Positions 32,745-46,034 of a DNA stretch of 64,000 nucleotides are shown one piece after another. This stretch comes from Sesamum alatum (lineage: Eukaryota; Streptophyta; Magnoliopsida; Lamiales; Pedaliaceae): NCBI GenBank assembly GCA_034509735.1, contig JACGWO010000004.1, positions 22,673,395-22,737,394 of the forward strand, read 5' to 3'. The notes under the pieces were generated by a model. The model saw only the letters and a program-made list of their open reading frames with translations. It ran no database searches and had not been told where the DNA came from. Position 1 is the first letter of the stretch. Each line of letters begins with the position of its first letter. The translations under genes and the position numbers were made by a program.

Positions 32745-33765
32745 GGACAATTGAGGAGGTGGATAATTGTATGAGAAGAACAAGTTGGGGAATGTAGGTA
32801 TTAGGCAGGAGTTTGAGAATGATGTTCAGACATTCATTGAATGGGCCAAGTGTTAGCATGCCCATATGGACGGCAAGAAAATTAGGTTCACATGTTTGAA
32901 GTGCAAGAACGAAATATTCAAAACGACAAATAAGGTTAATTTTGCTTATGCATGAAATGATTTACGTCGAAATATTATAATTGGACTTTCCATGGTGAGA
33001 AAATGGTACAAGAGTACTATGATGCAGCAACCGCCCTAGTCTAGGAGCAAACCTCAATTGCACAGGAGACTACTACGCACTAAGGTAACCACCAGCAGAT
33101 GCATTAGGACTAGAGGATGGTTTTTTATGCTGCTTGACTGGAATATTTTTTTGCAGTACGCTAAGAGTGCCCCTGATAGGGGTCCAACCTTCTATCCTAC
33201 TTATGTCAGTCTTAGGTCATGGTACGGCGCAGGAGCATACGGCTATGATGTGTTTAGGTTGTCAAACCAACTTTTTTATGTAGTGCATGTTGCCGACCAG
33301 CCATTGTACAGCGGGTGTAACGAATCTCAGTTGTCAATAGTTGCTCAGCTGGTATCAAGGTATGCTACGATCAGATGTCCCAATAGGCTAGTGATTTATT
33401 ATCCCGCAACCACACGCTGCCCTCCGACTACTACAACACGAAGAAGATGATTAGGAATTTGGGTTTACCTATCGAGAAAATTCATGCATGGTAAAATGAT
33501 TACATATTGTATTGGAAGGACGACATTAATATGGACTATTGCAAGTTTTGCGGTGGCTCTAAGTACAAAACGACCACGGATTGAAACCCCCGCTACAAGA
33601 AGTCCATGTGATTAGGTACTTGTCGCTTACTTCCCAATTGTATAGATTGTATGGTCCACAGGCGATGGTAGAGCACATGACGTGGCATGCCAGTCATCAG
33701 ACGGCGGAGGGCTCCGTGTGCCATCCTTTTGATAATGGGTCGGGTTCATGGGCGCGGTCTTGGGC
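32745..33765 (+). pseudogene. CACTA TNP2 (TNPD-like) transposase remnant
   Basis: The N-terminal transposase-associated domain is seen as IRQEFENDVQTFIEWAKC, DGKKIRFTCLKCKNEIF. The transposase part follows: DQPLYSGCNESQLSIVAQLV, then YYNTKKMIRNLGLPIEKIH, YILYWKDDINMDYCKFCGG, LYRLYGPQ and EHMTWHASHQTAEGSVCHP. The catalytic core after CHPFD is absent, so sequence jumps to the TNPA region near 33770. Stop codons are present (for example within the IHA/YILYW stretch) and frames shift. TNP2 cleaves CACTA ends; this copy cannot. Confidence 0.85.
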
Positions 33766-33769
33766 AAGT

Positions 33770-35126
33770 GGTGGATGCTAATGCTTCCCATCCTGTGGAA
33801 GCATCGACACGGCCCCTCCCACCACTTAAGCCCTCTCCAGCGTCTTAGAGCCTGGCGGTTTATCCGACGAGGGAGGCTCCATCAGTCGTGAGGCCTAGCA
33901 CATCACATGCTGGGCTGGCGACCGTGCCCCCATCTGTCTCCACATCCCTCAACCCGTCCTCCATAGAACCACCACCAACCATGCGTCAGTACATCGGCCT
34001 CTCCAACGTGATGTAAGTACATAAATTGCTAGTAAATATTTTTGTTATACTTTTTTTCCCTTTTTTTTGGATACTAATTAATTGTTTATGTAGGTTTGAT
34101 CGAGATTCCCACAGTGTGATCAGTGTTGTGGTGCGCAACCACTTTCCACAGTCATGGCCCAAATACAAAATAATCCCACAAGAGCAGCAGGATTTCTGGT
34201 TTCGGCAGCTGAAGGTAATTAATTATCTTTTTTTTTATATATATATTACAAGTTCAATCTAACATTATTGAGGAGTAACAAATGGTTATGTCGCTCTATC
34301 TTTCAACTCAGGTACTACTGGGATTGCGCCAACGACAAGATACAACATGTGTTCAAGTACTTTGCTTTGAAGTACCTACGACAAATGCTCGGTACAACCA
34401 AGAGGTCCGTGAAGCGTCTCATGTGGCTGACGGATGAGATGTTGTGGGAACTGTAGGAGTATTAGGCCTTCCCCAACTTCGAGGAGGAGGTAGTGAAGAA
34501 AGTCTTTTTTATTATGACTAATTAATAAATATACATTTAAATGTTAAATTCTAGTACTTACGATTTTTATTTGTTCTACAGGAGTCGTAGCTCGACAGGC
34601 CGTCAAAGAAGATAGGGGTCTTCACCAAATGCTACAATAAGAAGGCCAAAGGCAACAGGGACCGGCCGAGGGCAGAGCTGGTGGTGGTATGTAAAATTAA
34701 ATAAAAAAAGAATTAATATATTTTTTACTAATTCAATTTTATTTATTTCAAGAGATCTACCAGAAACTGCTGGAGGTCGATGGGCAGGAGCATACTTCTT
34801 CAGTAGCCTCCATCACCCAGATGGAGGAGCAGTTGTAGGTCACTATAGTTGGCGGCCCGAACAAGGGCCGCATATTCGGTCTTGGTTTAGAGGGCCACAC
34901 ATCGGTTGTGGGACCATCTCAGAGGACTACTCCACTGATACAGACAACAGACCCAGAGACCGCCGGCCTCAAGCTGCCTATGGAGAGGATGGTGGAGATG
35001 ATTATTCATATGATGATGCACTTCGACATCCCTTCACTGCTCAAGCTGCCCCAGCCTCCATTGAGAGATCGGCCACAGCCGACGAGCCTGATGCGAGGAG
35101 AGGGCGAGGAGGCCTTCTTGGATTAG
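33770..35126 (+). pseudogene. CACTA TNPA/PTTA-like DNA-binding protein gene
   Basis: Exon pieces: MRQYIGLSNV, FDRDSHSVISVVVRNHFPQS with WPKYKIIPQEQQDFWFRQLK, YYWDCANDKIQHVFKYFALK, WLTDEMLWEL, then NKKAKGNRDRPRAEL, KGRIFGLGLEGHTSVVG. This is the plant transposase Ptta/En/Spm family (PF03004 type). GT-AG introns fit at 34013-34093, 34215-34311 and 34687-34752, and probably one between about 34486 and 34580. In-frame stops (after LWEL and at 34605-34650) suggest a pseudogene. The protein would bind the subterminal repeats. Confidence 0.7.
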
Positions 35127-35960
35127 GATCTTTTTTTATATTTAATTATATTGTAAGTTGTAGAATTTTCTTCTTAATACTTATGTTTATTAATTAATTT
35201 TGCCTTTAATTAATTGCAGAGACTAATTTATTTAATAAATTCAATTTATGGAAATTAAAAATAATTAAAATTAAAATTTAAAAGTAGTTCATAATAAATA
35301 ACACAATTTAATATAATTGAAAAAAATTCAAAAAATTAAAATAAATTATTTTATGTAGAATTTTACGATAGATAATTGTCGCAAATTAAAAAATAAAAAA
35401 TAGTCGTTGCAAATAACATATTTATGCAAAGTCCCATCCCAATTACCAACAACAAAGATGTCGCAATACCCATCCCAAAATCTTCCAATGGCCATCCAAA
35501 TTTTCAACACAAAATTATGTCGGAAAATCCATTCCAAAATTTGCTACGTCATCCATTGCAAAACCCATCTTAAATTTGTCTCGTCTTTTGGGATATTTTG
35601 TGACATTAACCCGTTGCAAGATTTTGGTTGATTTTGAGATGGATTCCGTTGCAAAATCATCCCTATCTAATTTAACTCAAAGTCGTCACAAACCCATTGC
35701 AAAAAACTTCATCTCAAAGTTGTCGCAAACCCATTCAAATTTAACTCAAACATTATCCATACATACGATAAAATTTCCAACAGGTATTTATCTCCATCCG
35801 CAATCCATTGCAAGTTTGTGATGTCTTTTTTTCTTTGGAATTTTTTTCCGACATCACTCCAACGACGGGAAGTTACCCATCGCAAACTCCATCTCAAAAA
35901 ACTAACTTCTGGTTGCAATATTTTTCAGTTCCATCGCAAAAAATAGTTTTATTTGTAGTA

Positions 35961-36830
35961 ATAGCTACACTGTTGTGTGGTCATAAATCCATTGGAGTCA
36001 AATGGGTCTATAAAAAAATTTCTAAACAAGAGGTTGAAATATATAAAGCGAGACTTGTTGCTAAGGGGCATAAACAAAACTATGATGAGGACTATGAAGA
36101 AATGTTTGATCCTATTGCTCACTTGGAGACAATATAGTTGTTGGCCACTCTTGTGACACAAAACTGACAGTGAATTCATCAAATGGATATAGTCCATATT
36201 TTTTAATGGCACTCTTGAGGAAGAACTATATGTTGAACAATCGGCGAATTCAAGGTTGGCCTGATAAGGTGTCAAAATAAAAGATGTTGTACGGTCTCCA
36301 GCAAGAACCAAGTGTTTGGTGTAATAGTCTTGAAAACTACCTCCCAGAGAATGGATTTTCAAGATGCTTTCATGAATATACATTGTATGTGAAAAAGGAG
36401 AAAGGAATACTATACATGTATATTTATGTGGATGATCTCATTCTTACAGGAAATAGCAGCAGGGCGCAGTGATGTTTAACGGAGTCCTTTGTTCATAATC
36501 CACAAATGCACAAAAATTTCAGAAAGTCAATTATGCAAGAATTAGAGATGAGTGACACGGGACTTATGTCATATTTATTTAGGAACATAGCTGAAGCAAC
36601 AAAGTGACGAAATCTATATTTCTCAAAAGGTGTATGTAATGGAGGTCACAAAAAAGTTTAAGATAATGGATGGCAACCTTGTGAATACCCAATGGAGTGC
36701 GAGGTAAGATTCTCCAAAAATGAGTGAGTAAGAAAAATTGACTCAACAAGGTCTCAAAATCTTATGAAAAATCTATGGTACTTAACATGTACTAGACCGT
36801 ACATACTATTTTTATGGGTGTAATTCGTCA
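35961..36830 (+). pseudogene. Copia RT (element H, 3' piece)
   Basis: Continues the RT from 31911: [69 protein letters not shown] (catalytic YVDD intact), EMSDTGLMSY and WYLTCTRPYILF. Stops at 36136-36138, 36270 and elsewhere. The match fades at about 36830 before RNase H. No LTR of this lineage is in the window. Confidence 0.85.
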
Positions 36831-37042
36831 GCTTTGAGATGCAATGTTGGGATATTGGGATAAGAGGGTGTAGGGAGTTCATGAGGTGAGTCTTACGTAG
36901 GTAAATACTATGTTGCAGCCAAGTGAGAAGTGTATGTGTGGTGTGAGGACTATGAGTTTTTGGGTTTATCGGACATCGTGGGGGTTTGTTATTCATGCGG
37001 TTGAGGAAAATGTTCAGGTTTTAATGTTCAGACTGTTAGAGG
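36831..37042. other. Unassigned sequence between copia H and the array
   Basis: No coding or repeat signal that I can name. Ends in a 12-bp motif GTAAAGGTTGGG (37043-37054) that recurs at 48124. Confidence 0.4.
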
Positions 37043-37054
37043 GTAAAGGTTGGG

Positions 37055-37108
37055 CCAATGACGCCTAGCTCAGTTGGCGAAGCTGAGGCCCAATGACCTT
37101 AGAGGTCA
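37055..37108 (+). repeat. tRNA-like SINE head (fragment)
   Basis: CCTAGCTCAGTTGG at 37064-37077 contains a perfect RNA polymerase III A-box of tRNA type (TRGCNNAGYNGG), followed by GCTGAGGCCCAATGACC and AGAGGTCATG, the layout of plant tRNA-derived SINE heads. The B-box (GGTTCGANNCC) that should follow is missing because LTR sequence begins at about 37109. It lies directly after the 12-bp direct repeat, as a SINE target duplication would. Confidence 0.45.
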
Positions 37109-37618
37109 TGATATGATGGATGATGGTATATCATACGAGCTGTGTGCTGTGTGGTATCATTGATGATGGAGTATCATACGAGCTGTGCGCTGTGTGGTAC
37201 CGAGGAAAAAAAAAGGAGATATTATGGTTGAGGGGTTGATAGCCGACAAAGATCATTGAGTGATGCACTCCAGCTTGGGTAAGTAAGGCCCTAATAAAAT
37301 AAACGATGATTCTAGATATATTGTACTGTGGATTGATGTATGATTGTGGTATTGGTTATTTCATGATTTTGTGGTGATTGTATATTAAATAATGTTTGTG
37401 GATTTGTATTTTTTTAAAGTTTTGTAATAACTGGAAACTTCACTTTTCTCCTTTCTTTATAGTGATAATGGCGAAGGTCGAGGATAAATTACGAAGTTTT
37501 GATGATATATGTCCTTTTGTGATGTCTACATAATATATAGTTTAAAACATGGGTTGTCTTATTGGATTAAATGTGAATTCTTTATAAGAATGGATGTGAT
37601 TACGAAGCTGGTGTCACA
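37109..37618 (+). repeat. Array LTR 0, 5'-truncated
   Basis: Holds the last 510 bases of the LTR, from the ATCATACGAGCTGTG subrepeats to GTGTCACA. Joined at its 5' side to the SINE-like head. Confidence 0.88.
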
Positions 37619-38144
37619 TTGAGTGGTATCAGAGCAGGGATTAGATTCTATGTGGATAATTTGTGAAGAATAGTATTATTGAATACTTAAAATATATATT
37701 ATGCACTTAAGAGTACATGTGAGTCTCATATAGGCAATAATAGTTGAATACAAAGTATATAGACCCATACAAAATTACGGATAGAATTGTGCCAGTAGCG
37801 TATGAGGAATAGTATTTGGTAGAATTATCATGGACATATGACGCATTCTATATTTTTAAGCCATGACAATATAAATATGATCCTAGTCATGTTTGGCGTG
37901 AGCCGGGGATAGAAATATCAAAAGGATTAACGTACGTAGAGGAATCAATAGAAATTTTGGACCGAAGTGTAAGAAAATTGAGAAATAAAGAAATACCAAT
38001 GGTGAAAGTGAGGTGGAGCCATCATTCCCCAAGAGAAGCCACTTGAGTGGTTGAGGAGAGATAGAAAACTAACCCTTATTTATTCCATTAAATGGGTAAG
38101 TTAGTTAAATTTCGAGGACGAAATTTTATTTAGGAGGGGAGAAA
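37619..38144 (+). pseudogene. Array internal segment 1 with PBS, integrase tail and PPT
   Basis: A 526-base segment. TTGAG, then PBS TGGTATCAGAGC (37624-37635). From about 37875 to 38100 it reads as the 3' end of a chromovirus-type gypsy pol: KYDPSHVW, ISKGLTYVEESIEILDR, LRNKEIPMVKVRWSHHSPRE and NPYLFH, with stops. VKFRGRNF follows, the familiar coding end before the PPT AGGAGGGGAGAAA (38132-38144). Gag, protease, RT, RNase H and most of integrase are missing, so the element can only move with enzymes from a relative. Confidence 0.85.
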
Positions 38145-40242
38145 TGTGACGTCCATAGAATTGTATTCATAATCGAGAGACTAATTAGTAATTATTAAGA
38201 AAATCTAATTTAATTATAAATTGTGGGTTGAAATTATATATATATATATTAAAACTTGAAGGGACTAAATTGGAGCTTTATTAAACATTTGTGGTCACTA
38301 CATAACTATATAAAAGTTGGGGTTTTAATTTGTAATGTTGATAAAAATTAAAAAAAAAATAAAAAGGGAAGGAGGTGAGGATTAAAAAGGGGCAACACGT
38401 GGCTGCCCCTCATTTTTATATTATATCTATATATATATATATATATTACTGCTTCTTGATTAAGGAAGCAATAAAAGAATACTAATGTGTGTTAAACACA
38501 TTCACACACCCCAAAAATCAAAAACAGAAACCAGGTAAGTTTTCATATTTAATTTCGTATTAATTATTAAATTAATATTATTTAATTAGTACATTTATTA
38601 AATATGCTTTATACTATTCGATCTACTATTTAACCGGAAACTTTATTGAATTTGAGCATTTATACAAATTAGCGATCGAGTAAATATTTAATTGAACCGA
38701 GGATATTATAGCCAATAAATTAGAATTTATTTAATCTATTAGATTTAGCCATTATTAAAATGGGATTACTCGAATTCATTGGGTTTATTAACCAAATACG
38801 TAATAGTATGTATTGGTGTTCAAATAATTATTATTATAGTGAAGAACTGACAGAAATTAATAGGAATAGTAGAAAATAATGTTTGAGAAATATTAGGAAA
38901 TTATATTTGAGAACTATTGTATTTATTAAAAAGGAATGTGAGATTTTTGTAATAATTTTATTTAGGGATGTTATAGAGGACGATAGTTATAAAAATATGA
39001 GGGTTTGATAAAATAAATTCTTATGAGTTAATTGATAAAGTAGATATACACCGGGGAAGCTCATAATGTGTAATTATTTAGACGAGGGATGAACTGAGGT
39101 TTAAGTTTCAATATAAGTGAAATACTAAAAGATTGACGAAGAAAAATATACGAATATTATTTAGTAATTGTATTCGGAATTTACGATATTTTCAATATAT
39201 TGATTATATATATATATATATATTATAACTTATTATATAGCACGGGGATAAAGTAGAGGGATTGATCAAACTCTATTTACAAATATAATCGTTTAAGGAT
39301 TTGAGGTAAGTGTAGTTAATTGGATTTATATATATATATATATGTTTATATGTATATATAGATATATACTCTTGTGTTGTATACGTAATTGTAAATTGGT
39401 GGTTGTTTGTCTGAATTACTTGTTATTCTATGAAATTGTCATTATGTGATTATATGCGGTTGTGATGTATGAACATATACGGACGATTATGTGTACTGTG
39501 TTTGATTGTTAAATGGAATTGATCGTTGAAGTTATCGATGGGGATTTGATTGTTGAATGAAGATGATTGATGAGATTATTGATGAGAATATTGTGAATTG
39601 AGATAAAAAGATGGCTTACCTGACTGGGGGGGCATACTGCAATGGCTTATGATGATATGATTAATGACGAGCTGTGTGCTGTCATTGATCAGTGGAGATG
39701 ATGTGACATATCATACGAGCTGTGTGTTGTATGATATGATGGATGATGGTATATCATACGAGCTGTGTGTTGTGTGGTATCATTGATGATGGAGTATCAT
39801 ACGAGCTGTGTGTTGTGTGGTACCGAGGAAAAAAAAAAGGAGATATTATGGTTGAGGGGTTGATAGCCGACAAAGATCATTGAGTGATGCACTCCAGCTT
39901 GGGTAAGCAGGGCCCTAATAAAATAAACGATGATTCTAGATATATTGTACTGTGGATTGATGTATGATTATGGTATTGGTTATTTCATGATTTTGTGGTG
40001 ATTGTATATTAAATAATGTTTGTGGATTTGTATTTTTTTAAAAGTTTTGTAATAACTGGAAACTTCACTTTTCTCCTTTCTTTATAGTGATAATGGCGAA
40101 GGTCGAGGATAAATTACGAAGTTTGATGATATATGTCCTTTTGTGATGTCTACATAATATATAGTTTAAAACATGGGTTGTCTTATTGGATTAAATGTGA
40201 ATTCTTTATAAGAATGGATGTGATTACGAAGCTGGTGTCACA
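38145..40242 (+). repeat. Array LTR 1 (2098 bp)
   Basis: TGTGACGTCC...GTGTCACA. Contains TATA-rich tracts (38236-38250, 38426-38446), a TGACGT motif at its start, and four ACGAGCTGTGTG(T/C)TGT subrepeats spaced about 43-47 bases (39667, 39714, 39758, 39801). Has GAGGATATTATAGCCAATAA near 38700, missing in LTRs 2 and 4. Confidence 0.92.
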
Positions 40243-40768
40243 TTGAGTGGTATCAGAGCAGGGATTAGATTCTATGTGGATAATTTGTGAAGAATAGTAT
40301 TATTGAATACTTAAAAGATATATTATGCACTTAAGCGTACATGTGAGTCTCATATAGGCAAGAATAGTTGAATACAAAGTATATAGACCCATACAAAATT
40401 ACGGATAAAATTGTGCCAGTTGCGTATGAGGAATAGTATTTGGTAGAATTATCATGGACATATGACGTATTCTATATTTTTAAGCAATGACAATATAAAT
40501 ATAATCCTAGTCATGTTTGGGGTGAGCCGGAGATAGAAATATCAAAAGGATTAACGTACGTAGAGGAATCGATAGAAATTTTGGACCGAAGTGTAAGAAA
40601 ATTGAGAAATAAAGAAATACCAATGGTGAAAGTGAGGTGGAGCCATCATTCCCCAAGAGAAGCCACTTGAGTGGTTGAGGACAGATAGAAAACTAACCCT
40701 TATTTATTCCATTAAATGGGTAAGTTAGTTAAATTTCGAGGACGAAATTTTAATTAGGAGGGGAGAAA
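40243..40768 (+). pseudogene. Array internal segment 2
   Basis: Same plan as internal segment 1, 526 bases: PBS at 40248-40259, broken integrase tail, PPT just before 40769. Differs from segment 1 by scattered substitutions. Confidence 0.85.
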
Positions 40769-42869
40769 TGTGACGTCCATAGAATTGTATTCATAATCGA
40801 GAGACTAATTAGTAATTATTAAGAAAATCTAATTTAATTATAAGTTATGGGTTGAAATTATATATATATATATATATTAAAACTTGAAGGGACTAAATTG
40901 GAGCTTTATTAAATATTTGTGGTCACTACATAAATATATAAAAGTTGGGGTTTTAATTTATAATGTTGATAAAAATTAAAAAAAAAAAAAGAAAATAAAA
41001 AGGGAAAGGAGGTGAGGATTAAAAAGGGGCAACACGTGGCTGCCCCTCATTTTTATATTATATCTATATATATATATATATATATATATATTACTGCTTC
41101 TTGATTAAGGAAGCAATAAAAGAATACTAATATGTGTTAAACACATTCACACACCCCAAAAATCGAAAACAGAAACCAGGTAAGTTTTCATATTTAATTT
41201 CGTATTAATTATTAAATTAATATTATTTAATTAGTACATTTATTAAATATGCTTTCTACTATTCGATCTACTATTTAACCGGAAACTTTATTGAATTTGA
41301 GCATTTATACAAATTAGCGATCGAGTAAATATTTAATTGGACCGACTTAGAATTTATTTAATCTATTAGATTTAGCCATTATTAAAATGGGATTACTCGA
41401 ATTTATTGGGTTTATTAACCAAATACATAATAGTATGTATTGGTGTTTAAATAATTATTATTATAGTGAAGAACTGACAGAAATTAATAGGAATAGTAGA
41501 AAATAATGTTTGAGAAATATTAGGAAATTATATTTGAGAACTATTGTATTTATTAAAAAAGAATGTCAGATTTTTGTAATAATTTCATTTAGGGATGTTA
41601 TAGAGGACGATAGTTATAAAAATGAGAGGAGTTTGATAAAATAAATTCTTATGAGTTAATTGATAAATTAGATATACACCGGAGAAGCTCATAATGTCTA
41701 ATTATTTAGACGAGGGATGAACTGAGGTTTAAGTTTCAATATAAGTGAAATATTAAAAGATTGACGAAGAAAAATATACGAATATTATTTAGTAATTGTA
41801 TTCGGAATTTACGATATTTTCAATATATAGATTATATATATATATATTATAACTTATTATATAGCACGAGGATAAAGTAGAGGATTGATCAACTCTATTT
41901 ACCAATGTAATCGTTTAAGGATTTGAGGTAAGTGTAGTTAATTGGATTTATACATATATATATATATATGTTTATATGTATATATAGATATATACTCTTG
42001 TGTTGTATACGTAATTGTAAATTGGTTGTTGTTTGTCTGAATTACTTGTTATTCTATGAAATTGTCATTATGTGATTATATGCGGTTGTGATGTATGGAA
42101 CATATACGGACGATTATATGTATTGTGTTTGATTGTTAAATGGAATTGATCGTTGAAGTTATCGATGGGGATTTTGATTGTTGAATGAAGATGATTGATG
42201 AGATTATTGATGAGAATATTGTGAATTGAGATAAAAAGATGGCTTACCTGACTGGGGGGGCATACTGCAATGGCTTATGATGATATGATTAATGACGAGC
42301 TGTGTGCTGTCATTGATCAGTGGAGATGATGTGACATATCATACGAGCTGTGTGTTGTATGATATGATGGATGATGGTATATCATACGAGCTGTGTGTTG
42401 TGTGGTATCATTGATGATGGAGTATCATACGAGCTGTGTGTTGTGTGGTACCGAGGAAAAAAAAAAGAGATATTATGGTTGAGGGGTTGATAGCCGACAA
42501 AGATCATTGAGTGATGCACTCCAGCTTGGGTAAGCAGGGCCCTAATAAAATAAACGATGATTCTAGATATATTGTACTGTGGATTGATGTATGATTATGG
42601 TATTGGTTATTTCATGATTTTGTGGTGATTGTATATTAAATAATGTTTGTGGATTTGTATTTTTTTAAAGTTTTGTAATAACTGGAAACTTCACTTTTCT
42701 CCTTTCTTTATAGTGATAATGGCGAAGGTCGAGGATAAATTACGAAGTTTTGATGATATATGTCCTTTTGTGATGTCTACATAATATATAGTTTAAAACA
42801 TGGGTTGTCTTATTGGATTAAATGTGAATTCTTTATAAGAATGGATGTGATTACGAAGCTGGTGTCACA
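40769..42869 (+). repeat. Array LTR 2 (2101 bp)
   Basis: As LTR 1, but lacks about 19 bases after GGACCGA near 41345 (a deletion shared with LTR 4). Confidence 0.92.
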
Positions 42870-43393
42870 TTGAGTGGTATCAGAGCAGGATTAGATTCTA
42901 TGTGGATAATTTGTGAAGAATAGTATTATTGAATACTTAAAAGATATATTATGCACTTAAGAGTACATGTGAGTCTCATATAGGCAAGAATAGTTGAATA
43001 CAAAGTATATAGACCCATACAAAATTACGGATAGAATTGTGCCAGTTGCGTATGAGGAATAGTATTTGGTAGAATTATCATGGACATATGACGTATTCTA
43101 TATTTTTAAGCAATGACAATATAAATATGATCCTAGTCATGTTTGGCGTGAGCCGGAGATAAAAATATCAAAAGGATTAACGTACGTAGAGGAATCGATA
43201 GAAATTTTGGACCGAAGTGTAAGAAAATTGAGAAATAAAGAAATACCAATGGTGAAAGTGAGGTGGAACCATCATTCCCAAGAGAAGCCACTTGAGTGGT
43301 TGAGGAGAGATAGAAAACTAACCCTTATTTATTCCATTAAATGGGTAAGTTAGTTAAATTTCGAGGACGAAATTTTAATTAGGAGGGGAGAAA
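42870..43393 (+). pseudogene. Array internal segment 3
   Basis: 524 bases, PBS at 42875-42886 (TGGTATCAGAGC). Shares GGAGATAAAAATATC and GTGGAACCATC with segment 4, against GATAGAAAT and GTGGAGCC in segments 1 and 2. Confidence 0.85.
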
Positions 43394-43679
43394 TGTGACG
43401 TCCATAGAATTGTATTCATAATCGAGAGACTAATTAGTAATTATTAAGAAAATCTAATTTAATTATAAGTTATGGGTTGAAATTATATATATATATATTA
43501 AAACTTGAAGGGACTAAATTGGAGCTTTATTAAATATTTGTGGTCACTACATAAATATATAAAAGTTGGGTTTTAATTTATAATGTTGATAAAAATTAAA
43601 AAAAAAAAGAAAATAAAAAGGGAAAGGAGGTGAGGATTAAAAAGGGGCAACACGTGGCTGCCCTCATTTTTATATTATA

Positions 43680-43712
<33 letters not shown>

Positions 43713-45508
43713 CTGCTTCTTGATTAAGGAAGCAATAAAAGAATACTAATATGTGTTAAACACATTCACACACCCCAAAAATCGAAAACAGAAACCAGGT
43801 AAGTTTTCATATTTAATTTCGTATTAATTATTAAATTAATATTATTTAATTAGTACATTTATTAAATATGCTTTATACTATTCGATCTACTATTTAACCG
43901 GAAACTTTATTGAATTTGAGCATTTATACAAATTAGCGATCGAGTAAATATTTAATTGGACCGATGATATTATAGCCAGTAAATTAGAATTTATTTAATC
44001 TATTAGATTTAGCCATTATTAAAATGGGATTACTCGAATTTATTGGGTTTATTAACCAAATACATAATAGTATGTATTGGTGTTTAAATAATTATTATTA
44101 TCGTGAAGAACTGACAGAAATTAATAGGAATAGTAGAAAATAATGTTTGAGAAATATTAGGAAATTATATTTGAGAACTATTTTATTTATTAAAAAGGAA
44201 TGTGAGATTTTTGTAATAATTTCATTTAGGGATGTTATAGAGGACGATAGTTATAAAAATGAGAGGGGTTTGATAAAATAAATTCTTATGAGTTAATTGA
44301 TAAATTAGATATACACCGGGGAAGCTCATAATGTCTAATTATTTAGACGAGGGATGAACTGAGGTTTAAGTTTCAATATAAGTGAAATATTAAAAGATTG
44401 ACGAAGAAAAAATATACGAATATTATTTAGTAATTGAATTCGGAATTTACGATATTTTTCAATATATTGATTATATATATATATATTATAACTTATTATA
44501 TAGCACGGGGATAAAGTAGAGGATTGATCAACTCTATTTACCAATGTAATCGTTTAAGGATTTGAGGTAAGTGTAGTTAATTGGATTTATACATATATAT
44601 ATATATATATGTTTATATGTATATATAGATATATACTCTTGTGTTGTATACGTAATTGTAAATTGGTGGTTGTTTGTCTGAATTACTTGTTATTTTATGA
44701 AATTGTCATTATGTGATTATATGCGGTTGTGATGTATGGAACATATACGGACGATTATATGTACTGTGTTTGATTGTTAATGGAATTGATCGTTGAAGTT
44801 ATCGATGGGGATTTGATTGTTGAATGAAGATGATTGATGAGATTATTGATGAGAATATTGTGAATTGAGATAAAAAGATGGCTTACCTGACTGGGGGGGC
44901 ATACTGCAATGGCTTATGATGATATGATTAATGACGAACTGTGTGCTGTCATTGATCAGTGGAGATGATGTGACATATCATACGAGCTGTGTGTTGTATG
45001 ATATGATGGATGATGGTATATCATACGAGCTGTGTGTTGTGTGGTATCATTGATGATGGAGTATCATACGAGCTGTGTGTTGTGTGGTACCGAGGAAAAA
45101 AAAAAGGAGATATTATGGTTGAGGGGTTGATAGCCGACAAAGATCATTGAGTGATGCACTCCAGCTTGGGTAAGCAGGGCCCTAATAAAATAAACGATGA
45201 TTCTAGATATATTGTACTGTGGATTGATGTATGATTATGGTATTGGTTATTTCATGATTTGTGGTGATTGTATATTAAATAATGTTTGTGGATTTGTATT
45301 TTTTTAAAGTTTTGTAATAACTGGAAACTTCACTTTTCTCCTTTCTTTATAGTGATAATGGCGAAGGTCGAGGATAAATTACGAAGTTTTGATGATATAT
45401 GTCCTTTTGTGATGTCTACATAATATATAGTTTAAAACATGGGTTGTCTTATTGGATTAAATGTGAATTCTTTATAAGAATGGATGTGATTACGAAGCTG
45501 GTGTCACA
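43394..45508 (+). repeat. Array LTR 3 (2115 bp)
   Basis: As LTR 1, retaining the GATATTATAGCCAGTAAA segment near 43967. Longer (TA)n at 43681-43711. Confidence 0.92.
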
Positions 45509-46034
45509 TTGAGTGGTATCAGAGCAGGGATTAGATTCTATGTGGATAATTTGTGAAGAATAGTATTATTGAATACTTAAATGATATATTATGCACTTAA
45601 GAGTACATGTGAGTCTCATATAGGCAAGAATAGTTTAATACAAAGTATATAGACCCATACAAAATTACGGATAGAATTGTGCCAGTTGCGTATGAGGAAT
45701 AGTATTTGGTAGAATTATCATGGACATATTACGTATTCTATATTTTTAAGCAATGACAATATAAATATGATCCTAGTCATGTTTGGCGTGAGCCGGAGAT
45801 AAAAATATCAAAAGGATTAACGTACGTAGAGGAATCGATAGAAATTTTGGACCGAAGTGTAAGAAAATTGAGAAATAAAGAAATACCAATGGTGAAAGTG
45901 AGGTGGAACCATCATTCCCCAAGAGAAGCCACTTGAGTGGTTGAGGAGAGATAGAAAACTAACCCTTATTTATTCCATTAAATGGGTAAGTTAGTTAAAT
46001 TTCGAGGACGAAATTTTAATTAGGAGGGGAGAAA
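45509..46034 (+). pseudogene. Array internal segment 4
   Basis: 526 bases, PBS at 45514-45525, integrase tail with the same stops, PPT before 46035. Confidence 0.85.

Larger units (their letters stand above)
31912..35960 (+). mobile_element. CACTA (En/Spm) transposon
   Basis: Left end CACTATAATAAAATC and right end GTTTTATTTGTAGTA form short inverted ends of CACTA type, flanked by 3-bp target duplications ATA (31909-31911 and 35961-35963). Both subterminal regions (31930-32430 and 35400-35945) are full of short motifs such as GTCGCAAA, CCATCGCAAA and CCATCCCAAA in both orientations, as expected for transposase-binding subterminal repeats. Encodes a TNP2-like and a TNPA/PTTA-like remnant. About 4 kb, against roughly 8-15 kb for autonomous plant elements, because the TNP2 gene is largely deleted. 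Confidence 0.85.

Noticed and set aside
37061..37110. Functional tRNA gene
   Set aside because: Only an A-box-like half is present; no B-box, acceptor stem or T-loop.
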